NCBI RefSeq assembly: GCF_014643455.1
Contig: NZ_BMJM01000003.1
Coordinates: forward strand, 1-64,000
Direction of reading: 5' to 3'
Origin: Sandarakinorhabdus glacialis
GTDB taxonomy: Bacteria > Pseudomonadota > Alphaproteobacteria > Sphingomonadales > Sphingomonadaceae
DNA length: 64,000 nt
The stretch's first letter is position 1. The number at the start of each line of letters is the position of its first letter. The notes beneath the pieces are model-generated. The model did not search any database. It saw only the letters and a list, made by a program, of their open reading frames with translations, and was not told the DNA's origin. Below are positions 31,881 to 39,763 of this stretch, piece after piece. A program made the position numbers and the translations under genes.

Positions 31881-33734
31881 TCATCGCACGGCGCTCCAGG
31901 GTTTGGACAGGAGGACGGCGCAGTTGATGAGGCCGGTGAGCGAATAGGTTTGCGGGAAATTGCCCCACGGCGCGCCGGTCTCGAAATCGGAGTCTTCCGA
32001 GAGAAGGCCGGAGTGGGTGAGCCGGGTCAGTGCGGTTTCGAACAGCGCGCGGGCCTCGTCGGAGCGGCCCACGAGGTGGAGCGCCTCGATCAGCCAGAAG
32101 GTGCAGAAGTTGAAGGCGGTCTCCGGGGCACCGAAATCATCGGGCTCGCCGTAGCGGAGCATGGCGTTGCCGCGGCGCAGCGTGCGTTCGACGGCGGCGA
32201 AGGTGGCGAGAAAGCGCGGGTCGTCGGGGGCGAGGAAGCGCAGCTCGACCATCTGGAGCAGGCTGGCGTCGATGTCCGAGCCACCGAGCGAGGCGGCGTA
32301 ATGCCCGAGGTCGGCGTTCCAGGCGCGAGTTTCGATTTCCTCGCGGATGACGGCGGCGCGGGCGCGCCAGTGATCGGCGCTGTCGGGCAGGCCGAGGCGC
32401 TGGGCGGCGTAGCAAAGCCGGTCGCAGGCGGCCCAGCACATGAGGACCGAATAGGTGTGGACGCTGGCGCGCGTGCGGAATTCCCACAGGCCGGCATCGG
32501 GCTGGTTGCGCATCGCAAAGGCGCGGTCGCCGACTTTTTCGAGGGCGTGGAAGTCGGCGATGTCGGCGGGGCGGAGCAGCCGGTCGTCGTAGAAAGCCTG
32601 GACGTTCGACAGGACGATCTGGCCATAGACGTCGTGCTGGAGGTGCTCGGCGGCCTGGTTGCCGATGCGGACGGGGCCCATGCCGCGATAGCCCGGCAGG
32701 CCGGGGGCGAAGCGTTCGGGCAAGGATGCTTCGAGGCCGACGCCGTAGAGCGGCTGGACATGGCCGCCGCCCGTCGCGTCGACGATGTTCCGCAAATAGC
32801 CGAGGTAGTTTTCGAGGACGTCGAGTGCGCCGAGCCGGTTCAAGGCCTGGACGGTGTAATAGGCGTCGCGCAGCCAGCAGTAGCGATAGTCCCAGGTGCG
32901 GACGGTGTTCGGTGCCTCCGGGATCGAGGTGGTCAGCGCAGCGACGATGGCGCCGGTTTCCTCATGGGTGCAGAGGCGCAGCGCGATGGCGGCGCGGATG
33001 ACGACCGATTGCCATTCGACGGGAGTGGCAAGGCCGCGCGCCCAGTCCTGCCATTCGGCGAGGGTTTCGTCGTGCATCGAGCGCGCCTGCGCCTGGATGT
33101 CGCCGGTGAAGGGCTCGTCGGGGCCGAGGAAGAAGGCCAGCGATTTTTCGAGGCGGAACCAGCGTTCGTCATGGACATGGCCGACCGGCGCATCGGTCGT
33201 CAGGCGCATCGGCTGGCCGTCGACAAGGTAGCGGATATGGTTCGATCCCGAGGTGCGCTGCGGGGCCTGCTTCGTCCAGTTTACCGTCGGGCGCAGGCGG
33301 ACGCGGATGCGCGGCGCGCCGGACAATGGTCGGATGATGCGGCAGAAGGCGGTCGGGCGATAAGTGCGGCCGTGGCGGTGATAGCGCGGCGCGAAATCGG
33401 TGATCTCGACCTGGGCGCCCGAAGTGTCGGTGAGGACGGTGCGCAGGATGGCGGTGTTGCGGCGATAGGATTGTTCGGCGACGGCAAAATTCTCGATGTC
33501 GATGGCCCAGAGGCCGAAGGCGTCGGGGCTGTCGGGGTCGGTGCCGCCGAGCAGCGCCGAGAAAAACGGTTCGCCATCGACGCGCGGCAGGCAGCCCCAG
33601 ACGAAGCGGCCCTCGCGGTCGACGAGGGCGGTGACGGCGCAATTGCCGATCGGCGCGAGATCGAGATTGCCCCAAGGTTGGGGGGAACTTTCGGGGGCCC
33701 TTTCGGGCGCGGCGGCGGGGGTGCTGGAGGTCAA
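31881..33734 (-). CDS. Glycoside hydrolase family 15 protein (trehalase/glucoamylase-like)
   Basis: 617 residues. N-terminal beta-sandwich (DLAPIGNCAVTALVDREGRF, WGCLPRVDGEPFFSALLGGT) and (alpha/alpha)6 barrel with RTWDYRYCWLRDAYYTVQAL carrying the catalytic-region Arg/Asp, plus DVYGQIVLSNVQAFYDDRLL and YGEPDDFGAPETAFNFCTFW. Proteins of this type between trehalose genes are often trehalases or glucan hydrolases. Location between otsB and otsA, with a TTGA overlap to otsB, makes a trehalose- or alpha-glucan-related role likely. TTG start at 33734. No signal peptide, so cytoplasmic. Confidence 0.9.
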   Translation of the reverse strand: MTSSTPAAAPERAPESSPQPWGNLDLAPIGNCAVTALVDREGRFVWGCLPRVDGEPFFSALLGGTDPDSPDAFGLWAIDIENFAVAEQSYRRNTAILRTVLTDTSGAQVEITDFAPRYHRHGRTYRPTAFCRIIRPLSGAPRIRVRLRPTVNWTKQAPQRTSGSNHIRYLVDGQPMRLTTDAPVGHVHDERWFRLEKSLAFFLGPDEPFTGDIQAQARSMHDETLAEWQDWARGLATPVEWQSVVIRAAIALRLCTHEETGAIVAALTTSIPEAPNTVRTWDYRYCWLRDAYYTVQALNRLGALDVLENYLGYLRNIVDATGGGHVQPLYGVGLEASLPERFAPGLPGYRGMGPVRIGNQAAEHLQHDVYGQIVLSNVQAFYDDRLLRPADIADFHALEKVGDRAFAMRNQPDAGLWEFRTRASVHTYSVLMCWAACDRLCYAAQRLGLPDSADHWRARAAVIREEIETRAWNADLGHYAASLGGSDIDASLLQMVELRFLAPDDPRFLATFAAVERTLRRGNAMLRYGEPDDFGAPETAFNFCTFWLIEALHLVGRSDEARALFETALTRLTHSGLLSEDSDFETGAPWGNFPQTYSLTGLINCAVLLSKPWSAVR

Positions 33735-34513
33735 GCGGCGGGCTCCAATGCGGTGAGCCAGGCTTGGACCGCGTCGACGTTGGCGAGGCGGTAGCGGGCG
33801 GCGGTGGGGCGCGGTTGGCCGACGAGGATGCCGAAGCCGCCGTGCACGGCCGCCGCCTCGAAGGCGACTTCGTCGGTCAGGTCGTCGCCGACGAAGATCG
33901 GCCGCGCGCCGGCAAACGGTGCTTCGGCCATGAAGGCGGTGAGCGCGCTAGCCTTGTCGGGGCCTTTTTCGCGAATTTCGAGGACCATGCTGCCGGCCTG
34001 GAGCAAAAGGTCGTGGCGACCGGCAATGGCGCCGATAGCGTCCTCGGCGAAGGTCCGCAGTTCCGGCGCGCCGCGATAGTGGAGCGCGATGCTGAGCCCC
34101 TTGTCCTCCATCTGCAGGCGCGGGCGGGAAGTGACCAGTGCCTCGACCTCGGGGCGGGCGGCGGCCATTCCGGTGGTCGGCGCGGTGCGGGTCCAGACGC
34201 CCTTGGCATCGCGGCGTTCGAGGCCATGGATGCCGGCAACAGCGATGCCGTCGATCGATAACAGGCTGTTGATGACGGCGACGCTGCGGCCGCTGACGAT
34301 CGCCATGCGGCCGCTGAGTGCGGTACGGGCCCGCATCACGCAGCGGCGCATCTGGATACCGACGACGACCTGGTCGGGACGCGGGCGGATGACCGTCAGG
34401 GTGCCGTCGAAATCGAGGAACAGCGCATCGCCGGCGACGTCGATCGGCGGCGGCACGGCAAGTTCGCGGACTGGCGGCGGGGCTGGCTCGGGTGCCTGGG
34501 CGCTGGGGAGCAT
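33731..34513 (-). CDS. otsB: Trehalose-6-phosphate phosphatase
   Basis: 260 residues from ATG 34513. HAD superfamily: nucleophile motif LFLDFDGTLT (Asp34, Asp36), motif II MAIVSGRSV, Lys of motif III in EIREKGPDKASAL, and motif IV FVGDDLTDEVAFEAA. The cap domain and GIAVAGIHGLERRDAKG are typical of OtsB. Completes trehalose synthesis from the OtsA product. First gene of the operon; its stop overlaps the GH15 start. A longer frame (to 35122) runs antisense into the LysR gene and is not supported. Confidence 0.93.
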   Translation of the reverse strand: MLPSAQAPEPAPPPVRELAVPPPIDVAGDALFLDFDGTLTVIRPRPDQVVVGIQMRRCVMRARTALSGRMAIVSGRSVAVINSLLSIDGIAVAGIHGLERRDAKGVWTRTAPTTGMAAARPEVEALVTSRPRLQMEDKGLSIALHYRGAPELRTFAEDAIGAIAGRHDLLLQAGSMVLEIREKGPDKASALTAFMAEAPFAGARPIFVGDDLTDEVAFEAAAVHGGFGILVGQPRPTAARYRLANVDAVQAWLTALEPAA

Positions 34514-34768
34514 GGTGACCGGAGAGCCGGCAAGGTCTTGTTCGGGTTGCAAAGTAATTCCGCCGTCGATGCCACGTGCGAGCCAGCACGCCCCTGCGTA
34601 ACGACTGAATGCTGCGCCGGGTCCATAGGCACCTCCGTTGCCGCGACGAAACGAAGGCGCTGTGGGACGGGACGACGTGTGCGGACCGCCGCCGCCAGCC
34701 CGAAGGTGGCGTTTGACCATTACCGCCACCGGCACGACACCGTCCGCCGAGCGTCTGGGGGGCGCCAA

Positions 34769-35812
34769 TTGATCGAATCGCGGCGGCTGCGGCAGTTTCT
34801 TGCGGTGTACGAGCTTGGCAGCATCGGCCAGGCCGCCGAACGCTTGCTGCTGACCCAGCCGGCGCTGTCGAAAAGTCTGCGCGGGCTCGAGGACGAACTC
34901 GGCGTGCGGCTGTTCGACCGGACGCCGCAGGGGGTATTGCCGACCGGCTATGGCGAATTGCTGGCGGGGCATGCGCGGATCATCGAGGCGCAGTTGCGGC
35001 AGGCCGAGGCCGCCATCGGCGCGATGCGCGGCAAGGCGCAGGGCCATGTGGTGGCGGGGATTGCGCCGAGCGTGGCGGCCAAGCTGATGCCGCTGGCGAC
35101 GATCGCGCTGCGGCAACGGCATCCAGGGATCGAGCTATCGGTGATCGAGGGACTGGCCGAGGATTTGCTGCCGCAACTGCGCGATGGTCAGGTGGATGTC
35201 GCGATCGGGGCGTGGGCGACGGAGACTCGGGTGCCCGGTGCAGGATTCACGGCGGAAATGATCGTCGTCGACGCGCTCGAGGCCTTCGTGCGCGAAAGTC
35301 ACCCGCTGGTCGACGCGGCGCGGCCGATCGCGCTGGAGACCCTGCTCGATTGCCAATGGGCGCTGCCGCCGGAGTCGCAGGCCTGGCGCCAGATCTTCGA
35401 CGGGCTGTTCACCGAGCGCGGGCTGGTGCCGCCGCGGCCGAGCGTGGTGAGCACGTCGGCGGGGTATCTGAAGTCCTTGATGCTGCAGGGGGATTACCTG
35501 AGCTTCCTGCCGTCGCAGCTAATCACGCCGGAAACCGATGGATTGGTGCCGTTGCCGATCGATGCGCCGCGGATGCACCCGGATATCAGCATGATCTTTC
35601 AGGACGGGCGCTGGAGAAGGCGCCGGTGGCCGCGCTGGTCGAGGTGCTGCGCGAGGTTGGGCGGGAGCTTGCGGCGGCGCGCGGGGGGTAAGGTCCGAGG
35701 GCGCGCGGCAGGAGCCGATGTCTTCGTCATGCCGAACTTGTTTCAGCACCCATCGTGCGCCTGGAAAATCGGGCCCGGCGGCGGGGTGGATGCTGAAACG
35801 CGTTCAGCATGA
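34769..35812 (+). CDS. LysR-family transcriptional regulator, frameshifted near the 3' end
   Basis: TTG start at 34769 after GGGGGG. HTH domain RRLRQFLAVYELGSIGQAAE, LLLTQPALSKSLRGLEDELG, VRLFDRTPQGVLPTG; effector domain follows (GHVVAGIAPSVAAKLMPLAT ... SQLITPETDGLVPLPIDAPR). Around 35602-35606 one base appears lost: the current frame turns into an Arg/Trp-rich run (DGRWRRRRWPRWSR) and reads on to 35812 through a palindromic repeat. The other frame gives a normal ending, RALEKAPVAALVEVLREVGR then ELAAARGG, with TAA at 35689-35691. Either a recent 1-bp deletion or a sequencing error. Divergent from otsB, which it might regulate. Confidence 0.8.
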   Translation: MIESRRLRQFLAVYELGSIGQAAERLLLTQPALSKSLRGLEDELGVRLFDRTPQGVLPTGYGELLAGHARIIEAQLRQAEAAIGAMRGKAQGHVVAGIAPSVAAKLMPLATIALRQRHPGIELSVIEGLAEDLLPQLRDGQVDVAIGAWATETRVPGAGFTAEMIVVDALEAFVRESHPLVDAARPIALETLLDCQWALPPESQAWRQIFDGLFTERGLVPPRPSVVSTSAGYLKSLMLQGDYLSFLPSQLITPETDGLVPLPIDAPRMHPDISMIFQDGRWRRRRWPRWSRCCARLGGSLRRRAGGKVRGRAAGADVFVMPNLFQHPSCAWKIGPGGGVDAETRSA

Positions 35813-35813
35813 C
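35726..35813. repeat. GTCATGC-type palindromic repeat, copy 1
   Basis: Left arm GTCATGCCGAACTTGTTTCA (from 35726, continuing GCACCCATC) and right arm GGATGCTGAAACGCGTTCAG (from 35788, continuing CATGAC) form an imperfect inverted repeat of about 26-29 bases with a 33-base spacer. The same element occurs at 52281-52371. Similar extragenic palindromes are widespread in sphingomonads. Confidence 0.8.
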
Positions 35814-35827
35814 CGACTCCTTGTTGT

Positions 35828-36232
35828 TTACGCTTTCGCCAGTGCCGCAGTGATGTCGGCGACGCTGTGGCCGGTCAGGTCCTTTGAGATTTCGCCGACG
35901 AGCTTGGCTTCGAGGGCCTTGTGCCAGTGCTTGCGCAGTTCGCCGAGGGTGCGCGGAGCGGCGATAACGATAAGGGCGTCGAACTTGTTGTCGAGCGCCT
36001 GGGCGTTGAGCATGGCGGCGGTGGCGGCGGCGAAACTGTCTTCCTCGGACTGGGATTCGTCGGGGTTAGCTGCGCTGCTCAGGTGGCGACTGCCGGCGCT
36101 GTAGTTCTCGCCGCTGGGGGTTTCGGTTTCGACCGCGGTCAGGCTCGGCTCGGCCTCGGTGCCGGTGTTGCGATAAAGGTTGAGTTTCTCGCCATCGGCG
36201 ACGGCGATGAGGGCAGCGTGAGCGATGAGCAT
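35828..36232 (-). CDS. Host attachment protein (AtsE-like family)
   Basis: 134 residues: HAALIAVADGEKLNLYRNTG at the start, then ETPSGENYSAGSRHLSSAAN, SFAAATAAMLNAQALDNKFD, ALIVIAAPRTLGELRKHWHK and LVGEISKDLTGHSVADITAA. This matches the family annotated as protein required for attachment to host cells, related to bacterial eRF1-like (baeRF) domains that resemble the peptide-release factor M-domain. The original name comes from plant attachment in Agrobacterium; a stress- or ribosome-linked role is equally possible. Single gene, divergent from the FAD oxidase. Confidence 0.8.
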   Translation of the reverse strand: MLIAHAALIAVADGEKLNLYRNTGTEAEPSLTAVETETPSGENYSAGSRHLSSAANPDESQSEEDSFAAATAAMLNAQALDNKFDALIVIAAPRTLGELRKHWHKALEAKLVGEISKDLTGHSVADITAALAKA

Positions 36233-36333
36233 GGTAAGTTCCTGTGCTTGAATAGGCCCGTGATGAACGCCGGGGGTTGGGATGCGTTGCGCCGGTGGTG
36301 GACATCGCCGGCCGGAGGGTGGTCAATGGCGGC

Positions 36334-37770
36334 ATGCAGAGCGACTCGATATTGGTGCGCGAAAGCCGGTCGGAAGCAGCCGGCACGGCGGGGGTGATTG
36401 CGGCGCTGGCGGCGCGGTTCGGTGATCGGATGACGACGGCGGCTGCGGTGCGCGAGGCGCATGGGCGCGGCGAGGGACTGCGTGATTTGTTTGCACCCAG
36501 CGCGGTGGTGTGGCCGGGGTCGAGTGCCGAAGTCGGGGAGATACTGGCGCTGTGCAATGCGGCGCTGGTGCCCGTGATACCGTTCGGGACGGGGACGTCG
36601 CTCGAGGGGCAGTTGCAGGCGCTGAATGGCGGGATCTCGGTCGACTTGTCGCGGATGGACCGGGTGATCGAGGTCAATGCCGGCGACATGGATTGCCGGG
36701 TCGAGGCGGGGGTGACGCGCGAGGCTTTGAACCATGCGATTCGGGATGCGGGGCTGTTCTTTCCGCTCGATCCGGGGGCGAATGCGTCGCTCGGCGGCAT
36801 GGCGTCAACGCGGGCGAGCGGGACGAATGCCGTGCGCTATGGAACGATGCGCGAGGTGACTTTGGGACTGACGGTGGTGACGCCGCAGGGGAGGGTCATC
36901 CGTACGGGTGGCCGGGCGCGGAAATCGGCGGCGGGATATGATCTGACGCGGCTGTATATCGGCAGCGAGGGGACGCTGGGGATCATCACCGAGCTGCAGT
37001 TGCGGCTGTTCGGGATACCCGAGACGATCTCGGCGGCGAGCGTGCAGTTCGCGAGCCTGGGCGCCGCGGTCGAGGCGGTGATGGCGGTGATGCAGATGGG
37101 CATTTCGGTAGCGCGGATCGAGCTGCTCGATGCGGTGCAAATGCGGGCGTGCATCGCCTGGTCGAAGCTGTCGGGTTATGCCGAGGCGCCGACGTTGTTC
37201 ATCGAGTTTCACGGCAGCCCGGCGGCGGTGGCGGAGCAGATCGAACAGGTGCGCGGGGTGACCGATGCGTTCGGCGGCAGCGCGTTTGCCTTTGCCCATG
37301 CTACCGAGGATCGCAACCGGATGTGGCGGGCGCGGCACGATGCGTACCATGCGGCGCGCGGGCTGGCGCCGGGCAAGGACAGTTTCACAACCGATGCCTG
37401 CGTGCCGATTTCGCGGCTGGCCGAGTGTATCGCCGAGAGCCATGCCGAGGCGGAGTCGCTGGGGCTGACGGCGCCGATCGTCGGGCATGTCGGGGACGGC
37501 AATTTTCACATGCTGGTGCTGTTCGACCCGGCGGACGCGGATGAGCGGCGGCGAGCGGACCGGTTGGCGACGAGCGTTTCGGAGCGCGCCATCCGGATGG
37601 GCGGGACGTGTACGGGCGAGCATGGCATCGGGGTGCATAAACTCGAAGCAATGGTGTTGGAGCATGGCGCGGGCGCGGTGGCGGTGATGCAGGCGGTGAA
37701 GGCGGCGCTCGATCCGAATGGCATCATGAACCCGGGCAAGACGGTTCCCAGCACGGTGTTTCCGCTTTAA
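36334..37770 (+). CDS. FAD-linked oxidase, D-lactate dehydrogenase (cytochrome) type
   Basis: 478 residues from ATG 36334 (TTG 36277 upstream is less likely). FAD-binding type 4 domain: PFGTGTSLEGQLQALNGGIS, DPGANASLGGMASTRASGTN, ARKSAAGYDLTRLYIGSEGT. The C-terminal FAD-oxidase domain contains the HVGDGNFHMLVLFDP metal/substrate motif and the ending GTCTGEHGIGVHKLEAMVLE. The family oxidises D-2-hydroxy acids and passes electrons to cytochrome c or quinone. Full-length. It is followed after 10 bases by a small Lrp/AsnC ligand-binding protein, which suggests a co-expressed sensor of the substrate or of an amino acid. Confidence 0.9.
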   Translation: MQSDSILVRESRSEAAGTAGVIAALAARFGDRMTTAAAVREAHGRGEGLRDLFAPSAVVWPGSSAEVGEILALCNAALVPVIPFGTGTSLEGQLQALNGGISVDLSRMDRVIEVNAGDMDCRVEAGVTREALNHAIRDAGLFFPLDPGANASLGGMASTRASGTNAVRYGTMREVTLGLTVVTPQGRVIRTGGRARKSAAGYDLTRLYIGSEGTLGIITELQLRLFGIPETISAASVQFASLGAAVEAVMAVMQMGISVARIELLDAVQMRACIAWSKLSGYAEAPTLFIEFHGSPAAVAEQIEQVRGVTDAFGGSAFAFAHATEDRNRMWRARHDAYHAARGLAPGKDSFTTDACVPISRLAECIAESHAEAESLGLTAPIVGHVGDGNFHMLVLFDPADADERRRADRLATSVSERAIRMGGTCTGEHGIGVHKLEAMVLEHGAGAVAVMQAVKAALDPNGIMNPGKTVPSTVFPL

Positions 37771-37780
37771 AAGGTACGCC

Positions 37781-38041
37781 ATGCAGACCTTTTTCATCTT
37801 CGTTTCGTGCCGGCGCGGGCAGACCTATACGGTCGGGCGCGCGATCCTGAAGGAAGTGCCGGGGGTGAAGGAGGTCTCGTCGATCAGCGGCAAATGGGAC
37901 TTGCTGGTGCAATTGGCGGTCGACGAGGCGCGCGATGTCGGCGAGCTCATCAACGAACGGCTGGCGGCGATCGAGGGCATTCGCAAGACGAAGACGCTGG
38001 TGGCTTATTATGTTTATAATCCGGAAGATGTTTTCTTTTGA
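37781..38041 (+). CDS. Stand-alone Lrp/AsnC ligand-binding (RAM) domain protein
   Basis: 86 residues, one RAM domain and no DNA-binding domain: QTFFIFVSCRRGQTYTVGRA, PGVKEVSSISGKWDLLVQLA, VDEARDVGELINERLAAIEG, IRKTKTLVAYYVYNPEDVF. Such domains form rings that bind amino acids, and stand-alone copies may modulate full-length Lrp proteins. Ten bases after the FAD oxidase, so the two are likely one transcript. Confidence 0.8.
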   Translation: MQTFFIFVSCRRGQTYTVGRAILKEVPGVKEVSSISGKWDLLVQLAVDEARDVGELINERLAAIEGIRKTKTLVAYYVYNPEDVFF

Positions 38042-38092
38042 TGCGGGGCGCGGCATCAGGCTGAAATCGTGATTGCGGATCGGGGAAATGCG

Positions 38093-38425
38093 ATGACGAT
38101 GATGATTTTTGCGGCGATCCTGCTGGGCGCCGGTGCGGCCGGGGCGCAGACTTCGGCTCCTCAGGCAGGGACGGTTGGACCTTCCAGAATACCTGGCGAG
38201 ACGCGCGAGCAGAAGCTGGCGGCGATCGACAATCTGCTGAAGGACATGGACGTCAACCAGGACGACGTGATCACCGAGATGGAGTGGACCAGTGCGGGTG
38301 GCCGCGCGGCGGGGTTCGAGGCGCTCGACGGCAATCGCGACGACCGGCTGACGCGGCAGGAAATTCGCAGCAACGCGCGCAAGTTGAAGGCGTTCGAGGA
38401 TATCGAGGCGGCGGCGCCGTTCTGA
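38093..38425 (+). CDS. Exported EF-hand protein
   Basis: 110 residues from ATG 38093 with a GGGGA upstream. Signal peptide TMMIFAAILLGAGAAGAQ. Two EF-hand loops: DVNQDDVITEME (all acidic positions filled) and DGNRDDRLTRQE. Between them is a helix (WTSAGGRAAGFEAL). Predicted to bind calcium in the periplasm. Convergent with the 444-residue gene of the caspase operon, with only 3 bases between stops. Confidence 0.8.
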   Translation: MTMMIFAAILLGAGAAGAQTSAPQAGTVGPSRIPGETREQKLAAIDNLLKDMDVNQDDVITEMEWTSAGGRAAGFEALDGNRDDRLTRQEIRSNARKLKAFEDIEAAAPF

Positions 38426-38428
38426 CGA

Positions 38429-39763
38429 TTATTCGGCGGGAACGTCGAAGGTTGTCAGCGTGCGGCTGCGTACGAGCATGCGCATCAGGGTATCGAGGCG
38501 CTCGCGCGCGGCGATGAACTGCGGCAGGTCGGCGCGAGCGATGGCGAAATCGACTTCGCTGTTGGCGCTGACGTCGATGTAGAGGCGGACGCGCTCGAGC
38601 ATGTAGCTTAAGCCCGAGCGGAACCACGGACAGCGGCCGCCGATCGCGGTCTGCAGCAGCGCCAGCGCGTCCTCGTGCTGGCCCAGCCGGGCGAGGAGTT
38701 CGGCGCGCAGGATCGGGATATCGGGGAGCGCGGGCGACAGGCGGCCGAGCGAGGTCAGCCACGCGTCGAGGCCAGAGAGTTCGTTGGCGCGGAGCAGCAC
38801 ATAGGCGCCGGTGACAGCGCGCAGGACCGAGCCGCCGGGGCTGAGCATGGCGCGTTCGCCCTGGTTGACCATGTCCTCGGAGACCGTCCACATTTCAGTG
38901 AGGACGCCGTTTTCGACAAAGGACAACAGGGTGTTGGCCTCCTCGGTGACGGTCGAGCGGAAGCGGACGAAGGACCCGGCGGGACCGGACGCGAGGTTGG
39001 CGGCGATGTCCTTGGTGCCGGGCGTGTCGTCGACGCAGGCGGTGCATTCGTCGAACGGGACGACCGAATAACGGACGCAGGCGCCGATCGGCTGGGCGAC
39101 GAGCTGGTCGCAATCGGCGATGCGGGCGATTTGGGTGGGCTGGTCTTGGGAGAGGATGAAGGTCTCGCCGAGGCCGGCTTCGAGTGCGGGGTGACGCGAG
39201 CCGGGGACAGCATCCCAGGCGGCGAACCAGTTGCCTTGCCAGAGACGGACGGTCTCGGTCGTGGGAGCTGGGGCGGCAGGCGGCGGCGGGGTCGGTGCGT
39301 CCGCCATGACGCTCTCGGCGGCGACGAAACCCCGGGTCATGCGGTTGTAGATCTGTTTGGCAGCGATGCGGACGGCTTCGCGGATCAGCTGTTGGCCGTG
39401 AGGAATGCGTGCCGGAGCGGATGCGCTAGCTGGTGCCAGAGCGGATGCGCTAGCTGGTTCTGGAGCGGCTGCGCCGACCGGGGCGGGAGCGAGCGCTCGC
39501 GGCGGGGCGGGCGCGCGCCCCGCCGGTGTCCGTGATATCGTGTCCGCGCCGGCGGTGACGGTGACGGTCTCGCCGCAACTGCGCTCGCGGCCATCGGGTG
39601 TCACCACCGAGACGAAATAGAGCCCCGGCGGCACGCCGATCGGCGAGCCCGAGACGCCGACGCCGATAATCTCGCCGTCGGGGGTGCGGACCTTGACCGG
39701 CAGCGGGCCGAGGCTTCGCTCGGCGGCCGGGCCATCGCAAGTGATGGTGCCGAACTCGCTCAC
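38429..39763 (-). CDS. Multidomain partner protein of the caspase operon (444 aa, function unknown)
   Basis: Starts at GTG 39763, overlapping the caspase stop by four bases (GTGA). The N-terminal 80 residues look like a beta-sandwich (ITCDGPAAERSLGPLPVKVR, GVPPGLYFVSVVTPDGRERS). A Pro/Ala/Ser linker follows (about 80-115), part of it encoded by a 24-bp tandem repeat. Next is a helical stretch (GQQLIREAVRIAAKQIYNRM), then a globular domain of about 150 residues with paired Cys (DCDQLVAQPIGACVRYSVVP, DECTACVDDTPG). The last 100 residues include one TPR-like helix pair (RAELLARLGQHEDALALLQT). No signal peptide or membrane helix is seen. No family recognised. The end position in an operon with two proteases suggests a substrate, sensor or scaffold, which is inference. 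Confidence 0.75.
   Translation of the reverse strand: MSEFGTITCDGPAAERSLGPLPVKVRTPDGEIIGVGVSGSPIGVPPGLYFVSVVTPDGRERSCGETVTVTAGADTISRTPAGRAPAPPRALAPAPVGAAAPEPASASALAPASASAPARIPHGQQLIREAVRIAAKQIYNRMTRGFVAAESVMADAPTPPPPAAPAPTTETVRLWQGNWFAAWDAVPGSRHPALEAGLGETFILSQDQPTQIARIADCDQLVAQPIGACVRYSVVPFDECTACVDDTPGTKDIAANLASGPAGSFVRFRSTVTEEANTLLSFVENGVLTEMWTVSEDMVNQGERAMLSPGGSVLRAVTGAYVLLRANELSGLDAWLTSLGRLSPALPDIPILRAELLARLGQHEDALALLQTAIGGRCPWFRSGLSYMLERVRLYIDVSANSEVDFAIARADLPQFIAARERLDTLMRMLVRSRTLTTFDVPAE
39414..39468. repeat. 24-bp tandem repeat in the linker of the 444-aa gene
   Basis: Unit GGAGCGGATGCGCTAGCTGG-TGCC (39414-39437) is repeated at 39438-39461 with three changes and begins a third time at 39462 (GGAGCGG). 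The length is a multiple of three, so copy-number change would keep the frame. It encodes alternating Ala/Ser/Pro octapeptides (PASASALA-type). Confidence 0.8.

Noticed and set aside
31662-33794. Long plus-strand frame opposite the GH15 gene (710 codons)
   Set aside because: Antisense shadow of a clear glycoside hydrolase; the translated sequence is low in structure and has no family signature.
33731-35122. 463-codon version of otsB
   Set aside because: The extra N-terminus is antisense to the LysR helix-turn-helix region and is not OtsB-like.
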